Assembly: GCA_013214355.1 (NCBI GenBank)
Contig: JABSSL010000075.1
Location: 99,961-163,960 of the forward strand
Direction: 5' to 3'
DNA from: Saprospiraceae bacterium
GTDB lineage: Bacteria > Bacteroidota > Bacteroidia > Chitinophagales > Saprospiraceae
Length of the DNA: 64,000 bases
Positions within the stretch are counted from its first letter, which is position 1. Every line of letters begins with the position of its first letter. Positions 17,093 through 24,702 of the stretch are shown in pieces. The translations under genes and the position numbers were made by a program. Below the pieces are notes generated by a model that was not told where the DNA came from, ran no database searches, and saw nothing but the letters and a program-made list of their open reading frames with translations.

Positions 17093-17129
17093 ATGAATAG
17101 ACTATAGGTTATAGACTAAACCTTAAAAA

Positions 17130-18074
17130 ATGAAACAAAGCGACCAAATAGAACAACTAATAGGAGAATATCGGAGCATTCTACTTGCTAAAAAACATCT
17201 CACTAAGTTGCAGCGGCGGATCGCCTCCACAGAGCATGATCTCAAACTGTTAGAGCGTATCAAACTGAAGGAGTATAAGGAGGTAAGAGCATTGGAAACT
17301 TTGTCCGTCACGTCTTTGTTCCAAACAATTTTAGGGAATAAGAAAGAGCAGTATGAGATTGAGAAGCAAGAGTATTTACATGCGGTACTAAAGTATAAGG
17401 AATATGCAAAGACACTAGAGCTGATGATCTATGAAAAAGAGGTATTGGAAGAAAAGGTAGCAAAGGAGGATAAAACCCTAGAGATTCTGAATGAACGCTT
17501 ACTCCAAAGGGATGTAGAAATTTCAGCTAAATACCTCAATTTCAGAAATCAACTGATCCAAGTCAATGAGGAGACTGATGCAACCTTGGGTGCGCAAAGG
17601 GAAGCAAACGAAGCCAATATTGTAGGCGTAAAGGCGCTGATCCGTCTCAATGAAATGATTGAATTACTGCAAAAAGCGCATGATCAGGAAGCCTGGGGAA
17701 AGGATTTTGGAGTTCTTACGGCTTGGTCCAAGGTGGAAAAATACGTGAATGAGGCGCATGAGGTGTCTATACAGTTAAAACTGCATTTACTTGAGTTAAA
17801 GGATGAAATGGACGATGTTTTCAATGACTCTCCCTTCAAGGTGTATAGTCCGATTCAGGAATTTATGCACTTCCATGATATCTATTACGATCGACTTGTG
17901 TCTGACTGGATTATTCAGGAAAAAATTGTGAGTGTCCTCAATTACTTGAAAGGCTTGAAAGACAACTTGAGACTCGTTCTGAATACATTGAAGTCACTAT
18001 TGGATACGCATGATAAAAAGTTGGCTATGCTGCGGCAAGAGAAAGCTGATATACTGAAGAACAACCTGGAATAA
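17130..18074 (+). CDS. Coiled-coil protein of unknown function
   Basis: A 314-residue, highly charged, helical protein. Residues about 1-55 and 80-175 show heptad patterns (LTKLQRRIASTEHDLKLLERIK, LEEKVAKEDKTLEILNERLLQRDVEIS), consistent with long coiled coils; the C-terminal half (about 200-300) is more compact and helical. There is no signal peptide, membrane segment or catalytic motif. It begins 37 bases after the Nramp homologue and is probably cotranscribed. I do not recognise the family. The length, charge pattern and position suggest a cytoplasmic structural or scaffold protein, but this is a guess. Confidence 0.72.
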   Translation: MKQSDQIEQLIGEYRSILLAKKHLTKLQRRIASTEHDLKLLERIKLKEYKEVRALETLSVTSLFQTILGNKKEQYEIEKQEYLHAVLKYKEYAKTLELMIYEKEVLEEKVAKEDKTLEILNERLLQRDVEISAKYLNFRNQLIQVNEETDATLGAQREANEANIVGVKALIRLNEMIELLQKAHDQEAWGKDFGVLTAWSKVEKYVNEAHEVSIQLKLHLLELKDEMDDVFNDSPFKVYSPIQEFMHFHDIYYDRLVSDWIIQEKIVSVLNYLKGLKDNLRLVLNTLKSLLDTHDKKLAMLRQEKADILKNNLE

Positions 18075-18160
18075 TTCTATTAAATTTTAAGTATGCGATT
18101 GGCGATTACTCTTGGACGGGAAACGCCTCTTTTCTCTCAAAAGCAATCCCCTAAGGTGCA

Positions 18161-18847
18161 CTAAGCTACTAAAGCTTCTGCTTTTCTAAAGGTATCTAAA
18201 TACAGTTGCACAAACTCCTCCAGCCTTTTTCTTCGATATTGCATTACCCAACGAGGATGGGGGACAGGCAAAATGTGTTCAAAGAACTCGTGCTTTTCAT
18301 TGAGTTTCTTCAGGTATTTATAATTAGCTCCTTGCCCCATACAAATAGCAACCTTATCCGAGGTACCAAAGTTTTTTTGATCATTGATATTGTCGATTAT
18401 ATGTGGCTCTACGGCACGTTCCAACTTCTTATCGTCGTAGTAATTATAGTTTTTACCGTCTTTAGTAAAACCAAGTGGACACACAGAAGTGATGTAGTAT
18501 TTCTGGTAAAAAGAACGAGCTCCACCATAGGCAGCGATATATTCGTACACGAATATGGATGATAGCTCAGCTTTGCGTTTAAAGGTGGTTTCAATACCAC
18601 AAATATCTGCTAATCGGATCGGGTCTGTGAAGGGGACCCCGGTGATACCGGCACCGAATCTACCAGGGTTAATGCCGAAAATAAAAATCCTAGGATCAGC
18701 ATCACTATAATACATTTCGTAAAATCGCCCTAGCGTTGACATGGTCATTTCATTCTCATATGGGAATAATAGCTCCACATGAGGCGGTAAGGTCCAATTT
18801 GGGCGAAGGTTTTCGGTAAACTTGACTACTTGTTGTCCAAATGTCAT
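18161..18847 (-). CDS. SMUG1-like uracil-DNA glycosylase family protein
   Basis: From ATG at 18847 (MTFGQQVVKFTENL) the protein is 228 residues. GINPGRFGAGITGVPF (58-73) corresponds to the SMUG1 catalytic loop (GMNPGPFGMAQTGVPFG in eukaryotes), and PVPHPRW (195-200) corresponds to the His-containing DNA-intercalating loop. SMUG1 enzymes remove uracil or 5-hydroxymethyluracil from DNA. The Asn of the water-activating GxNPG motif is present. An extension to 18925 is possible but lacks family character. It lies alone, convergent with the coiled-coil gene and divergent from DUF4175. Activity on uracil is inferred from the family. Confidence 0.85.
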   Translation of the reverse strand: MTFGQQVVKFTENLRPNWTLPPHVELLFPYENEMTMSTLGRFYEMYYSDADPRIFIFGINPGRFGAGITGVPFTDPIRLADICGIETTFKRKAELSSIFVYEYIAAYGGARSFYQKYYITSVCPLGFTKDGKNYNYYDDKKLERAVEPHIIDNINDQKNFGTSDKVAICMGQGANYKYLKKLNEKHEFFEHILPVPHPRWVMQYRRKRLEEFVQLYLDTFRKAEALVA

Positions 18848-19056
18848 ATTAGCATTGCTTTTATACCAAGGGAACTTGACATTGCGTCTAAAGTTGGTTA
18901 ATTTTCGGATTCCTGTGCCACACAATTAACAATCAGCGGATTAAAGACTAAGAATAGCGTTTTTTTATCAATTAAAGCGGTTGTTCTAGGTCTTAACACT
19001 GATTGGGAATCCCCATAGTCCATAATACGTATAAGTATCTAAAACAATCTGTGTAT

Positions 19057-19090
19057 ATCCTTTACTGATGAGCAACCATTAGTGAAGGAT
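19057..19090 (+). other. Strong stem-loop in the leader of the DUF4175 gene
   Basis: ATCCTTTACTGAT pairs with ATTAGTGAAGGAT over 13 base pairs, two of them wobble pairs, with loop GAGCAACC. It ends 47 bases before the ATG at 19138. It is followed by CTTGTTCTTT, so it may be an attenuator or terminator-like leader structure. Confidence 0.4.
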
Positions 19091-19137
19091 CTTGTTCTTT
19101 AAAGTATCAATCGGTTTACCACAAAAAGCCCAACAAG

Positions 19138-22100
19138 ATGGCGCAACAAAATAACTATCAGCTACTCATTGAAAAGCTGGACCAATTTATCCGGAAATAT
19201 TATATCAATCAACTCATTCGAGGAGGATTGTATAGTGTCGGCTTAATCTTGGTTCTTTTCCTCGTAGCTGCATTTCTGGAGCATACCTTCTTTTTCGATA
19301 CAGGTATGCGAAAGGTTCTATTCTTCTCCTTTATCGGAGTGAGTGCATTGGCGCTTTCCTACTGGGTGTTTAGCCCCTTGTTACATTACTTCCAATTAGG
19401 TAAGATTATCTCTCACGAGCAGGCTGCTTCGATTGTTGGAGATCATTTCTCCAATGTGAAGGATAAACTCCTTAATGTGCTACAGCTGAAGCAGCAGGCA
19501 GATCAACTGGAAGCTAAGGACCTAATTTTAGCGAGTATCAATCAAAAATCAGAGGAGATTAAGCCCGTGCCCTTCAAAGCGGCTATCAATCTTTCGCAAA
19601 ACAGAAAGTATCTACGTTATGCTTTACCTCCTTTGATGCTGCTCTTAGTCCTGTTATTTGCGGCACCAAGTATGATCAAGGACAGTACACGTCGATTGAT
19701 TCGAAATGGGGAGAAGTTTGAACGCCCTGCACCTTTTCATTTTATCGTACCTGAACAAGATTTATCTGTTGTTCAATACGAAGATTTCCCACTAAATGTG
19801 AAGATTGAGGGAGATCAACTTCCCAATGAAGTTTTCATCAATGTAGATGGAATTCAACACCGATTGATTAAGGAAGCTAATGATTTGTTCTCATACCGCT
19901 TCAGCAATGTACAGAAGGATACGAAGTTCAAATTGTATTCCAGTGGCTTAGAATCTGATAATTATACATTGGAAGTAATGAGAAAGCCGAATATCCTAGG
20001 CTTTGAGGTAAAGCTGGATTATCCAGCCTACACACAAAGAAAGGATGAAGGTTTGAATAGTATTGGGGATGTGGTAGTGCCAGTAGGGACGAATATTGAC
20101 TGGATCTTCAACGCTGAGAATACGGATGATATCAGTTTGTCCTTTTCTTCAGCTGAATCTTTGACAGAAACAAAGCGCTTTTCGGATGATCTCTTTTCCT
20201 ATAAGAAAAGGGCCATGAAAAGCGAGTCCTACAAACTGTATATATCTAACGAAATGCTTCCCAACGCGGATAGTATTTCTTACGCCATTACCGTGATTCC
20301 GGATCTATATCCAACGATTGGGGCGGAGAAATTCCAGGATAGTACGGACCAAAAATTAATCTTCTTCGTTGGTGAAGCGGCAGATGACTATGGTCTGGTA
20401 AGTCTTTCCTTCAACTATCGAATTAAAAAGGAAGACGGATCAGAGGGAGAAGTACAGACCGTACCCATGGGACAGCCTACCAGCAAAGAAACGCGCTACG
20501 ACTATACTTTTGATCTCAATGAACTAGAATTGGATCCAGGAGATGAGGTTACTTATTTCTTTGAAGTATATGACAACGATGGGGTCAATGGTAATAAGCC
20601 CGCCCGTACCAACTTGATGGTATTCTCTGTACCAACGGTTGACGAGTACGAAGCCATGGCAGAAGAAAATGATGAAGCAATTAAGCAAGAACTAAAAGAG
20701 GCGCTAGAGGAATCGAAAAAGATTCAGGAGGACATGAGAAAAATGCGCGAAAAGTTGTTGCAGGAGAAAGATCTCGATTGGCAAAGCAAGAAGGAGCTGG
20801 AAAAATTGATGGAGCGTCAGGAGGAGTTGGAAAAGGATGTGCAAAAAGCCAAAGAGAAATTCCAAGAGAATATAGAAAATCAAGAAGAGTATACAGAAAC
20901 GGATGAGCGTATCCTGGAAAAACAGGAACAACTCGAGGAATTGTTCGAACAGGTGATGGATGAGGAGATGCAAGAACTGATGGATCAGATCGAAGAGTTG
21001 ATGGAACAACTAGAGAAAGACGATGCACTCGAGATGATGGAGGATATGGAATACTCCGATGAGGAAATGGAGAAGGAGCTGGACCGCTTGTTAGAATTGT
21101 ACAAACAACTGGAGATGGAGCAGGAGATGCAGGAAACCATTGAGAAGTTGGAGGAACTAGCGGAAGAGCAAGAGGAACTTTCCGAAGAAACAAAAGAGGC
21201 AGAGGAGAATAAAGAGGAAATGTCCGAGGAAGAGCAAAAGGAGAAGCAAGAAGAACTAGAGCAAAAGCAAGAGGAACTGAATGAGGAGATGGACAAGCTA
21301 GAGGAGAAGATGGATAAGATGCAGGAGAAAAACGAGGAGTTAGAGAATAAGAAAGAACTGGGCGAGTTTGAGGAGCAAATGGAAGATATCCAGGAACAGA
21401 TGGAGCAGAGCCAAGAGCAGCTTCAACAGCAGCAAAATAATAAAGCTTCTGAATCACAGAAAGGAGCCTCTCAGAAAATGAGAGAAATGGCTATGCAAAT
21501 GGCCATGCAAATGCAGCAAGGTGAAATGGAGCAGATGCAAGAGGATATGGCTGCGCTTCGTCAACTGCTAGAGAACCTAGTTGGACTTTCATTTGATCAG
21601 GAGGATCTTATTGAATCTTTCGCCGGGGCAGATATCAATACTCCACGTTATGTGGAATTGGTACAGGATCAGTTTAAGCTACAAGATGACTTTAAGCTAA
21701 TTGAAGATAGCCTTCAGGCTTTGAGTAAGCGTGTCTATCAAATTGAATCCTTTGTGACGGAGAAAGTCTCTGAGATCAAAAATAACATGCGGGAGTCTTT
21801 GGAAGAATTAGAGGAGCGCCGTAAGGGACCAGCTGGTGATCATCAGCAAAGATCCATGAAAAATGTTAATGATTTAGCCTTGATGTTGAGTGAGGTGATG
21901 AACCAAATGCAACAACAGATGTCGGGGATGATGTCTGGAAATCAGATGTGTGATAAACCTAACGGACAACAGGGCAAGGACGGCCAAAAGCCACAGGACC
22001 GGCCGGGGCAAGGTCAAGAGGATCTGAAAAAGCAGTTGCAAAACATGCAGCAACGCATGAAGAATGGCAAAGGGGGGTCCAGTAAAGAGTTTGCTCAGAT

Positions 22101-22515
22101 GGCCGCCAAACAGGCTGCTCTCCGTAAAGCTTTACAAGAAAAGGCGAAAGAAAAGGAACGTCAGGGTAAAGGCGATAAGCAATTGCAAGAATTGATTGAG
22201 CAAATGGATAAGGTCGAGACAGATCTTGTTAACAAGAAATTGACGAATGAGACGATGTCTCGAGTGGAAGAAATTGAGACGCGATTGTTAGAGCATGAAA
22301 AGGCAGAAAGGCAAAGAGAGTATGAAGAAAAGAGAAAGGCGGAAACAGCCCAGGCTAGGGATCGCAAGATTCCACCTTCCTTGGAAGAATACATTAAGAA
22401 GCGAGAAGCAGAAGTAGAAATGTATAAGACTGTATCTCCTTCACTTAAGCCTTATTACAAGTATCTAGTGGAAGAGTACTTCAAATCGCTGAAAACTGCG
22501 CCGACGGATAATTAG
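19138..22515 (+). CDS. DUF4175 family membrane protein with very long Glu-rich coiled coil
   Basis: An 1125-residue protein. Three hydrophobic segments lie near residues 29-47, 57-76 and 155-178; residues about 200-510 form a beta-rich extracytoplasmic part; then about 520-780 is an extraordinarily acidic, Met/Gln/Glu-rich coiled coil with patterns such as EELEKDVQKAKEKFQENIENQ. The C-terminal part (about 860-1125) is again helical and Gln/Lys-rich. This architecture fits DUF4175 proteins of Bacteroidota, whose role is unknown but which are usually conserved near cell-envelope or cytosolic regulatory genes. The start ATG at 19138 is followed by the amphipathic MAQQNNYQLLIEKLDQF. A strong terminator follows at 22558-22594. 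Confidence 0.85.
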   Translation: MAQQNNYQLLIEKLDQFIRKYYINQLIRGGLYSVGLILVLFLVAAFLEHTFFFDTGMRKVLFFSFIGVSALALSYWVFSPLLHYFQLGKIISHEQAASIVGDHFSNVKDKLLNVLQLKQQADQLEAKDLILASINQKSEEIKPVPFKAAINLSQNRKYLRYALPPLMLLLVLLFAAPSMIKDSTRRLIRNGEKFERPAPFHFIVPEQDLSVVQYEDFPLNVKIEGDQLPNEVFINVDGIQHRLIKEANDLFSYRFSNVQKDTKFKLYSSGLESDNYTLEVMRKPNILGFEVKLDYPAYTQRKDEGLNSIGDVVVPVGTNIDWIFNAENTDDISLSFSSAESLTETKRFSDDLFSYKKRAMKSESYKLYISNEMLPNADSISYAITVIPDLYPTIGAEKFQDSTDQKLIFFVGEAADDYGLVSLSFNYRIKKEDGSEGEVQTVPMGQPTSKETRYDYTFDLNELELDPGDEVTYFFEVYDNDGVNGNKPARTNLMVFSVPTVDEYEAMAEENDEAIKQELKEALEESKKIQEDMRKMREKLLQEKDLDWQSKKELEKLMERQEELEKDVQKAKEKFQENIENQEEYTETDERILEKQEQLEELFEQVMDEEMQELMDQIEELMEQLEKDDALEMMEDMEYSDEEMEKELDRLLELYKQLEMEQEMQETIEKLEELAEEQEELSEETKEAEENKEEMSEEEQKEKQEELEQKQEELNEEMDKLEEKMDKMQEKNEELENKKELGEFEEQMEDIQEQMEQSQEQLQQQQNNKASESQKGASQKMREMAMQMAMQMQQGEMEQMQEDMAALRQLLENLVGLSFDQEDLIESFAGADINTPRYVELVQDQFKLQDDFKLIEDSLQALSKRVYQIESFVTEKVSEIKNNMRESLEELEERRKGPAGDHQQRSMKNVNDLALMLSEVMNQMQQQMSGMMSGNQMCDKPNGQQGKDGQKPQDRPGQGQEDLKKQLQNMQQRMKNGKGGSSKEFAQMAAKQAALRKALQEKAKEKERQGKGDKQLQELIEQMDKVETDLVNKKLTNETMSRVEEIETRLLEHEKAERQREYEEKRKAETAQARDRKIPPSLEEYIKKREAEVEMYKTVSPSLKPYYKYLVEEYFKSLKTAPTDN

Positions 22516-22557
22516 GCTTTTCTTGCCTAGTAAATAATACGAGTATAAGCGTTAACG

Positions 22558-22594
22558 AGAGGTGATTTAGACAAGGCAAGTCTAAATCACCTCT
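22558..22594 (+). terminator. Strong hairpin terminator after the DUF4175 gene
   Basis: A perfect 15-base stem AGAGGTGATTTAGAC/GTCTAAATCACCTCT with a 7-base loop lies 43 bases after the DUF4175 stop codon. It is followed by TGGTTTG, a weak T tract. Confidence 0.7.
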
Positions 22595-22856
22595 TGGTTT
22601 GTAGAGGAAAATGCGGTTAGAAACAGAGAGGAATCTCAAACTGGACCTTTCCTGGTATGCACTGCTCTTGATGATGACGATAGTAGTGAAATGATCGTCT
22701 ATACTTGAAGTACGCTACTTGGTATACTGTTTTACGGTTTATGTATGTGATTTTCAGTGTCTTGTGTGGACAGAGGGAGGGGTGAGAGGTAGGTCTGATA
22801 GGACCGGCAATTTGAATAAAAAAAGCGTTTCTATCTACTAGGATTTTTCCTGTTCA

Positions 22857-22889
22857 AATTTGAGCGAATTCTGATTTCTCGCTCAAATT
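22857..22889. other. Intergenic hairpin AATTTGAGCGA/TCGCTCAAATT
   Basis: An 11-base perfect stem with an 11-base loop (ATTCTGATTTC), about 25 bases ahead of the TTG at 22913. Could be a terminator for an upstream transcript or a binding site. Confidence 0.4.
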
Positions 22890-22912
22890 GAGGGCTTTAA
22901 CGCCTGCCCCCC

Positions 22913-22943
22913 TTGACTTTTGCCTCTATTGGGCGTAACTTTG
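22913..22943 (+). promoter_or_regulatory. Full-consensus Bacteroidota promoter (TTG-N20-TAACTTTG)
   Basis: TTG at 22913-22915 and TAACTTTG at 22936-22943 are separated by 20 bases, matching the Bacteroidota primary-sigma promoter. The predicted start near 22950 lies 5 bases before a 24-codon open frame and 285 bases before the RsbW-like gene. Confidence 0.55.
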
Positions 22944-22954
22944 TATCAGAATTA

Positions 22955-23029
22955 ATGCAAACGGGAAAATATCCAAACGCCATCCCTATCCCTAATAGCT
23001 CTCCTATTACCAAACTTGTTCAAATGTGA
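22955..23029 (+). CDS. Possible 24-residue small protein or leader peptide
   Basis: An ATG at 22955 opens a 24-codon frame (begins MQTGKYPNAIPIPN, ends SPITKLVQM) that sits directly behind a full-consensus promoter and 7 bases before a terminator-like hairpin. Nothing is known about such a peptide. It is proline-rich in its middle and has no membrane segment. Translation is unproven: there is no visible ribosome-binding site, and short frames arise by chance. It is listed because promoter, frame and hairpin are so neatly aligned. Confidence 0.25.
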   Translation: MQTGKYPNAIPIPNSSPITKLVQM

Positions 23030-23035
23030 TCTCCG

Positions 23036-23056
23036 TCACTGAAACAGCGTCAGTGA
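23036..23056 (+). terminator. Small hairpin TCACTGA/TCAGTGA with T-rich tail
   Basis: A 7-base stem and 7-base loop follows the 24-codon frame, with ATTTTTGTTTT shortly downstream. It would end a transcript of roughly 120-130 bases starting at the 22913-22943 promoter. Confidence 0.4.
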
Positions 23057-23201
23057 TATAGGCATTTTTGTTTTCAAATGAAGCAAGTTGTATAATAGGT
23101 TGCTTCGAAAAAAAGGTTCGTAAAAAAGTTAGAAATTGAACTGTTAAAGCGAAACTTCTCAATTTTTTTGCGTCACAATGAAGTAAGGAAGTTTTTAGTA
23201 C

Positions 23202-23232
23202 TTGCATCATTGTTAAAATAATCTTAAATTTC
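23202..23232 (+). promoter_or_regulatory. Probable promoter of the RsbW-like/YbeY genes (TTG-N20-TAAATTTC)
   Basis: TTG at 23202-23204 and TAAATTTC at 23225-23232 are spaced by 20 bases and differ from consensus only in the last base. Transcription would start near 23239, inside the longer frame opening at 23235, which favours ATG 23250 as the real start of the next gene. Confidence 0.45.
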
Positions 23233-23249
23233 GGATGTGCAAACAAAAT

Positions 23250-23654
23250 ATGGGTTCAAGACTGATTATGCTGAGACTACCTTCTAATCCTGGGAATATC
23301 GCTATGGTAGAGTCTTTTGTGGAGCGTGTGGTGCAGAGATATAAGTTGACTCCAGATCTTTATGGCAATATTCTCATCAGCCTTACCGAGGCAGTAAACA
23401 ATGCCATCATTCACGGAAATCATAAGGATGACTCCAAAACAGTGGAGATCTCTTTGCAAAAAGAGAAAGATAGCCTTTCTTTCCGCGTTACTGATGAGGG
23501 CCGAGGTTTCGATTATAATAGCTTACCAGATCCAACTAGTCCTGATAGAATTATGGAAGTTGGAGGCCGAGGCGTTTTCTTGATGCACCAATTGGCCGAT
23601 CATCTTAAGTATCATAACAACGGGAGCACGGTCGAATTGCATTTCAACCTTTAA
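23250..23654 (+). CDS. RsbW-like anti-sigma factor / serine-protein kinase (HATPase_c_2)
   Basis: About 134 residues with a GHKL ATP-binding fold: the N-box SLTEAVNNAIIHGNHKDDS, the DEGRGFDY G1 box, and RGVFLMHQLADHLKY. RsbW/SpoIIAB-type kinases bind sigma factors and phosphorylate STAS antagonists in a partner-switching pathway. Neither a STAS protein nor a sigma factor is beside it here, so the pathway is not evident. ATG at 23250 is chosen because the likely promoter's start point falls after the ATG at 23235. Its stop codon overlaps the YbeY start by one base (TAATG), so these two are translationally coupled. Confidence 0.88.
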   Translation: MGSRLIMLRLPSNPGNIAMVESFVERVVQRYKLTPDLYGNILISLTEAVNNAIIHGNHKDDSKTVEISLQKEKDSLSFRVTDEGRGFDYNSLPDPTSPDRIMEVGGRGVFLMHQLADHLKYHNNGSTVELHFNL

Positions 23655-24118
23655 TGAAGATACCTCCTATTCCGGAAGAGGAATCTACTACTCAAGCACA
23701 GATCCTCTTCCACGAGGAAGATATTTCTTTCACCTTACCAGACGAGCTGAACTATATTAATTGGATTCAATCCGTGATTGAATCGGAATCTTGCCAGCTG
23801 CAACAGCTCAATTATATTTTTTGTAGCGATGCTGCTTTGCTCAAGGTCAACCTTGAGTACCTCGATCATGATACCTACACGGATATTATCACTTTCCCCT
23901 ATGCTTCAACACCGCAGATAGAGGGGGATATCTTTATTAGCATTGATCGTATTAGAGAAAATGCTGCTAAGTTTAACCAACCTTTTGAGCGAGAGCTGAG
24001 ACGTGTGATGATTCACGGTGTGCTCCATCTCTGTGGTTATGGCGATAAATCCGAAGAAGAACAGCGTATTATGCGTGCCAAAGAGGATGAAGCTATAGCT
24101 CTCTTTATTACTCCTTGA
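23654..24118 (+). CDS. ybeY: Endoribonuclease YbeY (rRNA maturation)
   Basis: A 154-residue protein with the zinc-binding signature HGVLHLCGYGDKSEEEQRIM (H-x3-H-x5-D type, with the family H replaced at the third position by D as in many Bacteroidota) and the upstream DIITFPY segment. YbeY processes 16S rRNA 3' ends and contributes to late 70S quality control. The start overlaps the previous stop by one base, indicating coupling to the RsbW-like gene. The length is normal for the family. Confidence 0.95.
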   Translation: MKIPPIPEEESTTQAQILFHEEDISFTLPDELNYINWIQSVIESESCQLQQLNYIFCSDAALLKVNLEYLDHDTYTDIITFPYASTPQIEGDIFISIDRIRENAAKFNQPFERELRRVMIHGVLHLCGYGDKSEEEQRIMRAKEDEAIALFITP

Positions 24119-24192
24119 TTTCTATCCATTTTATACAACAATCTTGTCCTTCTCGTATTATAGATGTAAAGGCTATTTTTTTATTCCAAAAG

Positions 24193-24537
24193 ATGACCAT
24201 GACCATCAGAGAAGCACAAGCAACAGTTGATAAATGGATTAATACTATTGGTATCCGTTACTACAATGAATTAACGAATACTGCCATACTCATGGAGGAA
24301 GTAGGGGAAGTTGCACGCCTGATGGCACGTTTGTATGGAGAGCAATCGTTCAAAACCAAGGAAAAGGAGTTAGCCGGTGCAAAAGATCTACCCGATGAAA
24401 TGGCGGATGTACTTTTTGTGCTGATTTGTCTCGCCAATCAAACGGGGATAGACTTGACCGAGGCCCTGGAAAAGAATTTAGAAAAGAAATCCATTAGGGA
24501 TAGAGCGCGCCACGCAAACAATCAAAAACTCAAGTAA
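24193..24537 (+). CDS. MazG-like nucleotide pyrophosphohydrolase
   Basis: From ATG at 24193 the protein is 114 residues, all-alpha, with the MazG metal-binding motif MEEVGEVARLMARLYG and DEMADVLFVLICLANQTGIDL (the EExxE and ExxD signatures). Such proteins hydrolyse non-canonical or excess NTPs to NMPs, cleaning the nucleotide pool. The open frame extends to 24115 but the extra 26 residues overlap the YbeY end and look random. It follows ybeY by 74 bases and may be in the same transcript. Confidence 0.9.
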   Translation: MTMTIREAQATVDKWINTIGIRYYNELTNTAILMEEVGEVARLMARLYGEQSFKTKEKELAGAKDLPDEMADVLFVLICLANQTGIDLTEALEKNLEKKSIRDRARHANNQKLK

Positions 24538-24702
24538 TTCTTAAAAAAGGCAATGAAAATTTGTTTTTTTTAGTTATTACTTATTTTATGTTCTTTTTTG
24601 TGTTTCTTTTTCCCGTTATTTGTATATAAACTTTAGCCAAGCCAGTATTTTATTTATTTCACGAGCCTTTCTCACAAAGGATATAGGGCTAATAGTATAG
24701 GT

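Larger units (their letters stand above)
22595..23249. other. Long intergenic region with hairpins and one possible small transcription unit
   Basis: No convincing ordinary gene is seen in these about 655 bases. Contents: a hairpin AATTTGAGCGA/TCGCTCAAATT (22857-22889, 11-base stem), a full-consensus promoter at 22913-22943, a 24-codon open frame at 22955-23029, a terminator-like hairpin at 23036-23056, and a second promoter at 23202-23232 for the next gene. A 79-residue minus-strand frame at 23007-23246 is rejected as chance. Confidence 0.5.

Noticed and set aside
20681..21457. A 258-residue antisense frame inside the DUF4175 coiled coil
   Set aside because: It is the mirror of repeated Glu/Lys codons and is Ser/Pro/Leu-rich by composition alone.
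23007..23246. A 79-residue minus-strand frame in the intergenic region
   Set aside because: It covers the promoter and hairpin of other units and has no recognisable domain.
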